A stretch of 64,000 nt of DNA from Kordia sp. (GTDB taxonomy: Bacteria; Bacteroidota; Bacteroidia; Flavobacteriales; Flavobacteriaceae), in NCBI GenBank assembly GCA_002733415.1, contig NVVR01000001.1:72493-136492 (forward strand). The letters run 5' to 3'. The notes under the pieces are model-generated. The model saw only the letters and a list, made by a program, of their open reading frames with translations. It was not told the DNA's origin and did not search any database. How positions within the stretch are numbered: position 1 is the first letter of the stretch; every line of letters begins with the position of its first letter. Made by a program: the position numbers and the translations under genes. Below, one piece after another: positions 56,591 to 64,000 of this stretch.

Positions 56591-57751
56591 ATGAAAAAAA
56601 TAACACTATTATTTATAGGAGTAATAATCATTAAAGCCGAAGCTCAGACTTCGGCTTTAATTGTTGGGGATAGTTTGTTTCAATTAGGGAATTATAGCAA
56701 AGCCATTTCGTTTTATGAAAAGGATGTAGATAACAGTTTATATACCCAAACAAAAATAGCGAGAGCATATATTGGCTTAGGAGCGCATAGAAAAGCGATA
56801 CCGTATTATGAAAATATTGTTTTAAAAGATAGCACACAATTAATTACGCAGTACGAATTAGGGAAATTATATTATAAAATTAAAGCCTCTGAAAAGGCAT
56901 TTGATTATTTTAAAAAACTGATAGCAAAGGATAAAAAGAATCCGAATTTTCGATACCAATTAGGATTGGTTCAACTGCAAGCCAAAGATAAAAGGTATAT
57001 TGAATCATTCAGAAAAGCTATTGCTTTAGATCCATATCATCTAAAAAGCATCAAGCAATTATGCAAACATTTCTTAAAAAAAAGGAGCTGGGTTTCTTTT
57101 GAAAAATACAATGCTATCGGGTTACAGCATTACCCTGAAAATGAAATGTTAATAAACTATAAAGCACAAGCTAGCTTTAATCAGCAACAGTATAAAAAAG
57201 CGATTACATATTTTACTAAATTATATATTATTGATCCGTATAATAAGTTTATACTCTATAGGTTAGGATTGGCAAATCATATGCTAATGAAATATGATGA
57301 AGCAATTTCGTTTTATGAAAAAGCAATCCACGAGGATAAAACTAATGGAGATTATCATACGCAAATTGGATTAGCATATATGGGAATGGAGTCATATTCC
57401 GAGTCATATTTTCATTTAATAAAAGCAATGGTTTTAAATGACGTGAAAATTGATGCAGAGTATTACAACTTAGGAATATGGCATAAAGAGCAAGAGCAAT
57501 ATGGAAAGGCAATAAAAATGTTTCAGAAAGCTATATTGGAGAATATGGGTAACTACAAAGCTAAATTTGAACATGCAATTAGCGCTGATAATTATTATAA
57601 AACCAATGAAAGTAAATTGGAGTTATATGAAAATTATAAAATGAAATTTGAAGGTAGAAATAAAAGAAATGATGAAGTTGTAAGCGCGAGAATAAGTCAT
57701 TTTAAAGAACTAATACATTTAGGAAGTAATACGCAAGAGGTTCAGAAGTGA
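56591..57751 (+). CDS. TPR-repeat exported protein, third gene of the blaI operon
   Basis: The 386-residue protein has a signal peptide ending KAEAQ and at least eight tetratricopeptide units (for example YSKAISFYEKDVDNSLYTQT, YDEAISFYEKAIHEDKTNGD). Its ATG directly follows the M56 stop, so the two are coupled. A probable scaffold in the periplasm, perhaps part of signal sensing by the M56 protein; this is inference. A perfect 12-bp hairpin lies within codons 14-23. Confidence 0.85.
   Translation: MKKITLLFIGVIIIKAEAQTSALIVGDSLFQLGNYSKAISFYEKDVDNSLYTQTKIARAYIGLGAHRKAIPYYENIVLKDSTQLITQYELGKLYYKIKASEKAFDYFKKLIAKDKKNPNFRYQLGLVQLQAKDKRYIESFRKAIALDPYHLKSIKQLCKHFLKKRSWVSFEKYNAIGLQHYPENEMLINYKAQASFNQQQYKKAITYFTKLYIIDPYNKFILYRLGLANHMLMKYDEAISFYEKAIHEDKTNGDYHTQIGLAYMGMESYSESYFHLIKAMVLNDVKIDAEYYNLGIWHKEQEQYGKAIKMFQKAILENMGNYKAKFEHAISADNYYKTNESKLELYENYKMKFEGRNKRNDEVVSARISHFKELIHLGSNTQEVQK
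56631..56660 (+). promoter_or_regulatory. Perfect hairpin inside the start of the TPR gene
   Basis: TTAAAGCCGAAG-CTCAGA-CTTCGGCTTTAA is a 12-bp perfect stem with a 6-nt loop, 40 bp after the ATG and followed by TTGTTGG rather than a clean T-run. It could reduce expression of the third gene relative to the first two. Confidence 0.5.
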
Positions 57752-57778
57752 TTATAGAACAGCTGTCAATAAAAATAA

Positions 57779-57830
57779 AAAGTGTCAATTCGAGTGGTTT
57801 TCGCTAGAAAATAGTATTGAGAATAGTTTT
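57779..57830. repeat. Dispersed repeat R1, short form
   Basis: AAGTGTCAATTCGAGTGGTT with TATTGAGAATAG matches the right end of 6896-7056 and 60767-60812. Confidence 0.6.
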
Positions 57831-57894
57831 TTCAGGGTTGAAATTTAGTTATCGATACAAAACGAATTATCTTTAGTATTTATAAAATCATTCC

Positions 57895-58455
57895 ATGAAA
57901 CAAAAAATATTATTTATAGATAGGGACGGAACAATAATTAAAGAAACTACCGACGAAAAAATCGATTCTTTTAATAAGTTAGTATTCTATCCAAAATCAA
58001 TAGTTTCTTTACATAAAATAGCTAAAAAACTAGATTTTGAATTGGTAATGATTACCAACCAAGATGGCTTGGGGACTTCTTATTTTCCGGAAGATACATT
58101 TTGGCCTGTTCAAAACTTTGTTATCGACACCTTTAAAAATGAAGGAGTAACTTTTAAGGAAATTTACATTGATAAAACCTTCCCAAAGGACAACGCTCAA
58201 ACACGTAAACCAAATACAGGTTTATTGACGTCTTATTTTTCTGACAACTATGATTTGGAAAACTCGTTTATGATAGGTGATCGATTAACCGATATGGAAT
58301 TAGCGAAAAACTTTGGAGGTAAAGGGATTTTTATCAATGATAAAACGCATCTAGGGACTAATGAAATAACCATAAAAAGAGAGGAGTTGGATAAACATAT
58401 TGCATTAGAAACGAATGACTGGAATGCTATTTATAAGTTTTTGAAAGGATTATAA
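57895..58455 (+). CDS. Stand-alone HisB N-terminal-type histidinol phosphatase
   Basis: The 186-residue HAD protein has the motif DRDGT (9-13), TNQDGLG, RKPNTG and GDRLTD. It matches the phosphatase half of HisB. In Bacteroidota HisB is normally a fusion with imidazoleglycerol-phosphate dehydratase; here the protein stops at the linker (NDWNAIYKFLKGL), and the next sequence is an R3 repeat, not the dehydratase. It may be a paralogue or a split product. No other histidine genes are nearby. Confidence 0.82.
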   Translation: MKQKILFIDRDGTIIKETTDEKIDSFNKLVFYPKSIVSLHKIAKKLDFELVMITNQDGLGTSYFPEDTFWPVQNFVIDTFKNEGVTFKEIYIDKTFPKDNAQTRKPNTGLLTSYFSDNYDLENSFMIGDRLTDMELAKNFGGKGIFINDKTHLGTNEITIKREELDKHIALETNDWNAIYKFLKGL

Positions 58456-58467
58456 ATTTGTATATTT

Positions 58468-58570
58468 AATCCCACCAGTGGGTTTAATTCCCCGTCCCGA
58501 TAGCTATCGGTATGCCTTGAACTACAACTGTTACTGTTAATTCATACCTCGTGTGCTTGTACCGAGGGTA
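58468..58570. repeat. Dispersed repeat R3, full-length copy 2
   Basis: CCCACCAGTGGG, then CCCGATAGCTATCGG and CATACCTCGTGTGCTTGTAC with CGAGGGTA. It aligns with 53950-54053 end to end. Confidence 0.8.
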
Positions 58571-58593
58571 TTATTTCAGAAATTAATATACAT

Positions 58594-59505
58594 ATGGGAG
58601 ATTCACATGAAGGACATGACCATGGTCCAAGTAACTTAAAAAGTATTAATAGTGCTTTTTATATCGGTATTTTTTTAAATGCTGTTTTTACTGCTATTGA
58701 ATTTATAGTAGGTTTTGCAAATAACTCATTGGCTTTAATTGCTGATGCAACACATAATTTAAGTGATGTAGCAAGTTTAATAATCTCACTTATCGGAATG
58801 CGATTAGCACAAAAGGCCGCAACGAAATTATATAGTTACGGGTATAAAAAAGCATCAATTTTAGCTTCAATGATCAATGCTGTATTATTGCTTTTTGTCG
58901 TATTTACTATTGTAAAAGAAGCTGTAGAGCGGTTTAATTCTCCTCCGGAAGTTGCTGGTAAAGTGATCATAATTACTGCTTTAATAGGGGTGTTAATTAA
59001 TACAGTTTCTGCGTATTTATTTTATAAAGGACAAAAAGATGATATTAATGTAAAAGGTGCGTTTTTACACTTAATGGTTGATGCTTTAGTATCCGTAGGA
59101 GTAGTAATATCAGGGATTGTTATTTATTATACCAACTGGAATGTTGTTGATCCAATAATTAGTTTGGTCATAGGAGTTGTGATTTTATTAACCACTTGGG
59201 GGTTGTTTAAGGAAAGCTTAAAATTAACTCTAGACGGGATTCCAAAAGGGATTGATTTTAATAAAATAGAAGCAATGATAAGGAATGTTAATGATGTATT
59301 GGATGTACACCATATTCATATTTGGGCATTGAGTACAAAAATGAATGCATTAACAGCTCATGTAGTCATAGATCCTGAAATGAGTATGGCTAAAATTCAA
59401 AAACTTAAAAAAGTAATTACGCATAAATTAACACATGAAAATATCAAGCATGTTACCCTTCAAATTGACACAGAAGGGGATTGTGAAGATGTTGATTGTA
59501 GTTAG
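58594..59505 (+). CDS. CDF-family metal cation efflux protein
   Basis: The 303-residue protein has a His-rich N-terminus (MGDSHEGHDHGP), six membrane helices, and paired metal sites: D51, H54 and D58 in IADATHNLSDV, and HLMVDAL (about 157-161). A cytoplasmic ferredoxin-like domain follows (HHIHIWALSTKMNALTAHVV). It exports zinc or related divalent cations. CzcD is the nearest named relative. Confidence 0.92.
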   Translation: MGDSHEGHDHGPSNLKSINSAFYIGIFLNAVFTAIEFIVGFANNSLALIADATHNLSDVASLIISLIGMRLAQKAATKLYSYGYKKASILASMINAVLLLFVVFTIVKEAVERFNSPPEVAGKVIIITALIGVLINTVSAYLFYKGQKDDINVKGAFLHLMVDALVSVGVVISGIVIYYTNWNVVDPIISLVIGVVILLTTWGLFKESLKLTLDGIPKGIDFNKIEAMIRNVNDVLDVHHIHIWALSTKMNALTAHVVIDPEMSMAKIQKLKKVITHKLTHENIKHVTLQIDTEGDCEDVDCS

Positions 59506-59550
59506 TGTATATTACAATATTTTTGTACTTTTCCACTTTAGAGTCTTGAT

Positions 59551-60063
59551 TTGAAGAAAGCTATTTCTGTTATATGTATATTGTTATTTTGCTCTTGTAA
59601 TTATTTCGAGAAGCAAAAAATTCATGCTACAGATGAGTTAATTCAAGAGCGACTAGATTCACTAGACACTTCTACTATTGATAAATACCCTATATTTAAT
59701 AAAGACTGTGAGCAACTAGATCATGACTTAACCGCAGAAAAATATTGTTTTATAACGTCTTTAAGCACCTATATTGGCAACTCATTATTTGAAAACAAGC
59801 TGGTGCTAGAAAATGAGTTGGACACTACTTTTCAGGTAGCTATTGAAATTTCTGATAGCGGAAAAGTAACTATTATCTCATTTACAATTGATGCCATTTT
59901 AAAAGAAAACATCCCTCAGATAGAACAACTAGTACAACAAAGTATTGATCAATTGCCAGAAGTACAACCAGCCTTAAAGAAAATCCAGTCAGGAGAGTTA
60001 GTTCCTGTAAAAACACATTTTATTATTCCAATACGAGTTGTGGCTAAGGTTACAGATAATTAA
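59551..60063 (+). CDS. Lipoprotein with a TonB C-terminal-like domain
   Basis: The start is TTG 59551; no ATG lies in reach. The 170-residue protein has a lipobox cysteine in LLFCSC near residue 16. Its C-terminal part (FQVAIEISDSGKVTIISFTI, then QLVQQSIDQLPEVQPALKK and IIPIRVV) follows the same pattern as the TonB_C domain of the M56 protein at 55.2 kb. It is probably a periplasmic protein of the same superfamily without the TonB membrane anchor. Function unknown. Confidence 0.65.
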   Translation: MKKAISVICILLFCSCNYFEKQKIHATDELIQERLDSLDTSTIDKYPIFNKDCEQLDHDLTAEKYCFITSLSTYIGNSLFENKLVLENELDTTFQVAIEISDSGKVTIISFTIDAILKENIPQIEQLVQQSIDQLPEVQPALKKIQSGELVPVKTHFIIPIRVVAKVTDN

Positions 60064-60076
60064 TGTCACTGGTGAC

Positions 60077-60759
60077 CTAGCGAATAGTCAATCGTCTCAT
60101 TAAGCGCAATACTTCAATGTATAACCAAATTAATGTGACTAATAAGCCCCAAGTCGCTAACCATTCACTACTTTTTTGGAGCTTTATTTCGTTTACGGTC
60201 TATAAAATCAATGTATATTAATAATAAAAATGCGCAGTTAATGCCGCGAACACATTAAATGGCAAAGCAAACTAATTATCTCTCCAGGTATAACTAGTGT
60301 TAATACCGAAAAAACTAAGAATCCATGTAATGATGTATACTGTAAATATAGTGGTAGATACAATAATGAAGGTGCTTTTTAATTGTTTGGTAAGTATGAT
60401 CAATTTTGTTTTGTACAGGATAATCATCACTAAAAAAGTAATTAGCGTTACAACAACTGCTTGAAACGGATAGTTTGGGTATTATTGGTGTACTTGTACA
60501 CTATAAACGACGTCAAATGATGTCGTACTGAAATAATAACACTAATTACAATGGCAGTTAGCATACCGCTCAAAGCAAACCATTTAATAGAATTCCCTTC
60601 ATAATACCAATACCAAACTGCAGCAACTACAATTGTTGATAGACATAAACAAAAAGACGATTTTAGGAAAATTCCTGAAACCGTCATTTTATTTGTAGCA
60701 CTTGCTTTTTTGTTCAAAAAAAAATGAACTGAAAGCAGGGTTTGATGTTTTAAAAACAT
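60077..60759 (-). pseudogene. Decayed Bax inhibitor-1 / YccA-family gene
   Basis: The minus strand encodes, in more than one frame, a recognisable BI-1/YccA protein. It starts MFLKHQTLL and runs through KMTVSGIFLKSSFCLCL and WFALSGMLTAIVISVIISVR. After a frameshift near 60480 it continues FQAVVVTLITFLVMIILYKT and YIITWILSFFGI. After a stop near 60275 come FALPFNVFAALTAHFYY and further stops, then EWLATWGLLVTLIWLYIEVL and a stop at 60077-60079. A segment of the third membrane region seems deleted. Several lesions make a sequencing error unlikely. Confidence 0.8.
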
Positions 60760-60766
60760 TTATAAA

Positions 60767-60812
60767 TCGTCAATTCGAGTAGTTTTTGTTAAAAAAATGT
60801 ATCGAGAAGATT
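60767..60812. repeat. Dispersed repeat R1, short form
   Basis: CGTCAATTCGAGTAGTTTTT with TGTATCGAGAAGATT, just upstream of the BI-1 pseudogene. Confidence 0.6.
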
Positions 60813-60814
60813 AG

Positions 60815-61690
60815 TTACATGTTAAACTTGTACCCTAAACGTAAATCTAAAGGAGTATTCCCTTGATTGTCAAAATTAATTAAAGCAAATAATTCATTAG
60901 CGGACAAGGTGATGTAACCGTTTCCTAATTTAATGTCAGCACCCAGTCCTAAAATGATAGGAGCATCTAAAGCTGAACCTGAACTTTTTGTGACAGTAGT
61001 TGTAGCTCCAACAGTATCTGTTCTTTCTGATTTAGAAAAAGTATAAGTAGCAAAGGTAGCTTGTGGATATATTGAAAAAGACTCTTTGTTGATTACTCTA
61101 AATCTATAAAAGAACCCAAATTGACTAGAAGAATATTTGAAATCATCAGCTTTCAAACTTTGTTTAAAAGTTAATCCTAATGAATGTCTTGATCGTTTTT
61201 CATCATATACTTCACCTTCCGCTCCAAAAACAGGAACAAATGTATTGTTCGGGTTCGTAACAAACGGGTTGTTTGACATCCCTCCAAATACTCCCAATCT
61301 AGCTTTAGTAACAGGTCGTTCAGCTTGTAATCTGTAATCTATATCAGAAGCTTTGTTATAATTATCAATATATGTCCTTAAGCTTCCAAGGGTAAGGTTA
61401 ATTTTGGAGATGTCTATTCCAGCATCTGCAGTAAGAATACTTAATATTCCTTTGTATTCATTTTGGTATTTTCCGTTTTCATCCTTTGTATTTGTCAGTT
61501 CTGTAAGAGAATTATCTTTTTTGATAAAATAACGATATTCTCCATCGACTATCACATAAAACAAAGATGCTTTACCAGTAATTTCTTCTGTTAGTTCATA
61601 TGATTTTCCATCAATGGTATGTGTCATTTGAGCAAAAGAAGAGCTGCTTAAAAATAGTGTAAAAAGGAATGTTATAATGATTTTATTCAT
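60815..61690 (-). CDS. Predicted outer-membrane beta-barrel protein, unknown family
   Basis: I start at ATG 61690 (291 residues), which places a signal peptide (MNKIIITFLFTLFLSSSSFAQ) at the N-terminus; the frame is open to 61777, but that extension has no support. The N-terminal third (THTIDGKSYELTEEITGKAS, YFIKKDNSLTEL) is a small beta domain. The rest is a barrel-like series ending LDLRLGYKFNM. I do not recognise a named family. Confidence 0.72.
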   Translation of the reverse strand: MNKIIITFLFTLFLSSSSFAQMTHTIDGKSYELTEEITGKASLFYVIVDGEYRYFIKKDNSLTELTNTKDENGKYQNEYKGILSILTADAGIDISKINLTLGSLRTYIDNYNKASDIDYRLQAERPVTKARLGVFGGMSNNPFVTNPNNTFVPVFGAEGEVYDEKRSRHSLGLTFKQSLKADDFKYSSSQFGFFYRFRVINKESFSIYPQATFATYTFSKSERTDTVGATTTVTKSSGSALDAPIILGLGADIKLGNGYITLSANELFALINFDNQGNTPLDLRLGYKFNM

Positions 61691-61786
61691 GGTGATGATA
61701 TTATAGTTAAACCTCGAGTTGAGTAATTTTGATAAAAATAAAAAATAAAAATGTAATAAAGTGTTTTTAGCAGGCAAATAGTGTTA

Positions 61787-62392
61787 TTAACGAACAGGCG
61801 ATTTCAATGACCAATTATTACGAACAGAAAGGTATCTAATAACAACAACTGTTAGCATCGAAATCAGCATATTTAGCGTTGATATGCCTGAAATTTGTTC
61901 TAATACTAAAAAGACTAATCCACCAGCTAAACATGCTGAAGCATAAATTTCTTTTCGGAATATTAATGGGACTTCATTGGTTAAAACATCACGAATAATC
62001 CCTCCAAATACAGCTGAAACAATTCCCATCAGAATTGCGATAGGAGGCTCAAGCCCCACTGAAAGCGTTTTTTGTAAGCCTAAAATAGTAAAAAGACCAA
62101 TACCAATTGTATCAAAAAAGAACATGCTTTTTCGGAGTTTTAAAATCCTTTTTTTGAATAAATAAGAAAGCAGTAAAGCGGCAATGATTGTCCACAAGTA
62201 ATTTAAGTCAGTCATCCATCCAACGGGAGTTTGACCAATTAAAATATCTCTGAGAGTTCCTCCACCAACAGCGGTTACCATACCGATAATACTTGCGCCT
62301 ACGACATCAAATTTACTATCAATCGCTGTGAGGATACCACTAATAGCGAATACTAATGTTCCTACAATATCAAGGATATAAATCCAATCCAT
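61787..62392 (-). CDS. TRIC/UPF0126-family membrane protein
   Basis: The 201-residue protein has seven predicted helices in two repeats, each with a glycine-rich motif (VGGGTLRDILIGQTPVGWM and FGGIIRDVLTNEVPLIF). This is the bacterial TRIC (YicG-like) family, which forms potassium-type cation channels. It lies 96 bp upstream of the outer-membrane protein gene on the same strand. Confidence 0.88.
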   Translation of the reverse strand: MDWIYILDIVGTLVFAISGILTAIDSKFDVVGASIIGMVTAVGGGTLRDILIGQTPVGWMTDLNYLWTIIAALLLSYLFKKRILKLRKSMFFFDTIGIGLFTILGLQKTLSVGLEPPIAILMGIVSAVFGGIIRDVLTNEVPLIFRKEIYASACLAGGLVFLVLEQISGISTLNMLISMLTVVVIRYLSVRNNWSLKSPVR

Positions 62393-62448
62393 AAAATGAG
62401 ATTTAAATTAGGGTGTAAAAATAAGTTAATTTGAATTGAATGTGCAGT

Positions 62449-63570
62449 CTATTTATTAAAAAGCCTGTCTTTCCATACAAACGGACTTAATAAACTTGAT
62501 ACTGCAATGTACACAGTGAAAAATGGGTAAAACAGTAGCGTTTTTAAAAACGATAAAGAATTGATTCTATTTTGATATAAATGAGCAGTTTTAAAAATAA
62601 GGAACGTGTCAATTGCAAATTTAGGGACTATAAGTAGTAAGAAAACAGGGCTAATTATACCGATAATTATGACTACTCCAATTCCAATATTTGTAAAGAA
62701 TACGATGACTCCAATACCCTTTGCAAAGTTGCTTTTGAAATGAGTTGCTTTGGCAGCCCAACGTTTGCGTTGTTGAACCAGTTCACTCCAGTTTTTAGTG
62801 GGGTAAGTAGTTACCAAGGCTTTAATGTCTTTTAAAAATAAAACCTTTGATTTATCATGCGCTACAAAGTTTTCTAATAAAAAAACATCATCACCACTGG
62901 CAATAAAATCATTGTCTTTAAATCCGTTTAGCTTTAAAAACAACTCTTTTTTATATGCAAGGTTAGCGCCGTTAGCCATAAAGGGTTGCTGGATTCCAAA
63001 ACCACCAATGGTAGCTCCTTGCATACTCAAAAAATCAATAAGTTGAAACTGATGTAAAAAGGAACTATTGCTTTTAAAACCCACTGGAGCAACGAGCATA
63101 TTAGGATTATTCTCACAAATACTAGCACTGAAACTAGAAAGCCATGTTTTAGGAAGTATGCAATCAGCATCAGTAGCAAGAATCCAATTATGTTTTGCAC
63201 TAGAAATAGCCGTACTAATAGCATCTTTTTTAGGAGAGTTGGACTGTCTTAGGTTTTTAATTGTTTTTAGATCAATAGTTGGATTGTTAACACAAAACTG
63301 ATTAATGATTTCTAGCGAATTATCAGTTGATTCATCATCAACTAAAATAATTTCATATAATGATTTATGGTATTCAATTTCGGCAATGGAATTTAATAAA
63401 TCTGGTAAGTTTTCGGCTTCATTTCTGAAAGGGATAATAACTGAAAACGGAGTAGTGTAGTCATGATTGTTCGTTATTGGTTTTAACTTGTCAAACCCAA
63501 TAGTGAATAGCAAAATTAGTACTATGTACAAACAAATTAGTAGTCCAAATATGTAAAAAATGAATAGCAT
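62449..63570 (-). CDS. Family 2 glycosyltransferase
   Basis: The 373-residue protein has an N-terminal helix, then a GT-A domain with PFSVIIPFRNEAENLPDLLN, LVDDESTDNS (77-86), TDADC (about 134-137) and the acceptor motif QQRKRWAAK, and about three C-terminal helices. It is a membrane glycosyltransferase of the kind that makes glycolipids or exported sugars. The genes before it on this strand (63.6-64 kb) may be partners. Confidence 0.9.
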   Translation of the reverse strand: MLFIFYIFGLLICLYIVLILLFTIGFDKLKPITNNHDYTTPFSVIIPFRNEAENLPDLLNSIAEIEYHKSLYEIILVDDESTDNSLEIINQFCVNNPTIDLKTIKNLRQSNSPKKDAISTAISSAKHNWILATDADCILPKTWLSSFSASICENNPNMLVAPVGFKSNSSFLHQFQLIDFLSMQGATIGGFGIQQPFMANGANLAYKKELFLKLNGFKDNDFIASGDDVFLLENFVAHDKSKVLFLKDIKALVTTYPTKNWSELVQQRKRWAAKATHFKSNFAKGIGVIVFFTNIGIGVVIIIGIISPVFLLLIVPKFAIDTFLIFKTAHLYQNRINSLSFLKTLLFYPFFTVYIAVSSLLSPFVWKDRLFNK

Positions 63571-63571
63571 A

Positions 63572-63727
63572 TTATATCAAATTAAGATTAAAATGATTGG
63601 TTGTGAATTTAATTATTTTTTGATTTATCAAGGCAAAAAAATAAAGCATAGCCTTAGCTACGGTATACTTTTTTAACGAAGAAAAATCGAAAAAGAAACT
63701 ATTGACATCAGTTATTTTGAATTTCAT
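63572..63727 (-). CDS. Possible 51-residue small protein
   Basis: An ATG-to-TAA frame (MKFKITDVNSFFFDFSSLKK to FNLNLI) fills the gap between the truncated membrane gene and the glycosyltransferase gene almost exactly: 6 bp from the upstream stop and 1 bp from the next start. The fit is suggestive, but A/T-rich DNA can give such frames by chance and no family is recognised. Confidence 0.35.
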   Translation of the reverse strand: MKFKITDVNSFFFDFSSLKKYTVAKAMLYFFALINQKIIKFTTNHFNLNLI

Positions 63728-63733
63728 TTGATA

Positions 63734-64000
63734 TTACTCCTGGTTCAATTTAAAATTTAATACAAAATAACTTCCTATTGTTGCTGGAAAAGCAAAATTG
63801 AATAGCCACATTAAAGTAGTAATTGCTAATACAACAAATTCATTAGCACCTACAAAACTAAACAACCATACCGCAATACTGCCTTTAACGATAATATCTA
63901 AAATGAAAATAGTTGGTATAACCGAAACTAACAAGTACATACTGGTAATAAAAGCCATTGCTTTAAGGTATGTAATGTCAATAGCAAACAACCAAATTAA
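63734..64000 (-). CDS. Membrane protein, probable LPG synthase/UPF0104-type (partial)
   Basis: The last 88 codons of a minus-strand gene are seen; the frame runs on past the window edge (LIWLFAIDITYLKAMAF), so the first ATG-like codon inside is not its start. Two to three helices and the block LVSVIPTIFILDIIVKGSIA resemble the C-terminus of lysylphosphatidylglycerol synthase-type membrane domains found beside glycosyltransferases in Flavobacteriaceae. The call is tentative. Confidence 0.55.
   Translation of the reverse strand, partial: LIWLFAIDITYLKAMAFITSMYLLVSVIPTIFILDIIVKGSIAVWLFSFVGANEFVVLAITTLMWLFNFAFPATIGSYFVLNFKLNQE

Overview
The window is a low-GC, densely coded stretch of a chromosome from a member of the Flavobacteriaceae (Bacteroidota). 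The evidence is: a gliding lipoprotein gene (gldH); a secreted M4 protease with a type IX secretion C-terminal sorting domain; the bat aerotolerance operon; AddAB-type recombination nucleases; OmpA with TSP3 repeats; a long purF; and promoters that fit the Bacteroidota pattern TTTG/TTG - about 19 bp - TAnnTTTG. No rRNA, tRNA, CRISPR array, complete insertion sequence or prophage was found. The genus cannot be fixed from the sequence alone.

Layout. 1-4977: an unidentified gene tail, then batB-batC-batD-batE. 5.2-6.8 kb: a GIN-domain protein, a small lipoprotein and a CvpA-like protein. 7.3-12.9 kb: heme genes hemE, hemF and hemB, interleaved with EI24, DUF4421-like and bestrophin-like genes. 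13-16 kb: CNNM/CBS protein, alkyltransferase, DUF4442 and a PolB-like exonuclease. 16-20.8 kb: T9SS protease and a two-domain oligopeptide-type ABC ATPase. 20.9-27 kb (minus strand): scoA / four-helix-bundle gene / scoB, then ricT-gldH-PBP1A. 27.4-31 kb: recA, then an ECF sigma factor with an unusual partner that carries an inner-membrane anchor and a predicted outer-membrane barrel. 31-38.4 kb: plsC, trpS, rnc, fabF-acpP, purN, rnhA, a START protein and a PfkB kinase. 38.6-41.8 kb: purF, a striking tandem repeat array with terminators, and sodA. 42-51 kb: addA-like, kbl, ompA, addB-like. 51-54.6 kb: hydrolase, GNAT, MATE, DUF456. 54.6-57.8 kb: a blaI / M56-TonB_C / TPR operon behind a triple operator. 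57.9-64 kb: a HisB-N phosphatase, CDF transporter, TonB_C-like lipoprotein, a decayed Bax-inhibitor-1 gene, an outer-membrane protein, a TRIC-family protein, glycosyltransferase, a possible 51-residue gene and a truncated membrane protein.

Most genes are ordinary core genes. The unexplained signal lies between them. The main items are three families of dispersed intergenic repeats, one of which sits on stop codons; the 231-233 bp tandem array at 40551-41117; a candidate structured RNA upstream of ricT and recA; and the BlaI-type operator array ACTAA-N4-TTAGT at 54608-54666. Several gene starts were moved inward from the longest open frame, with reasons given in the entries.
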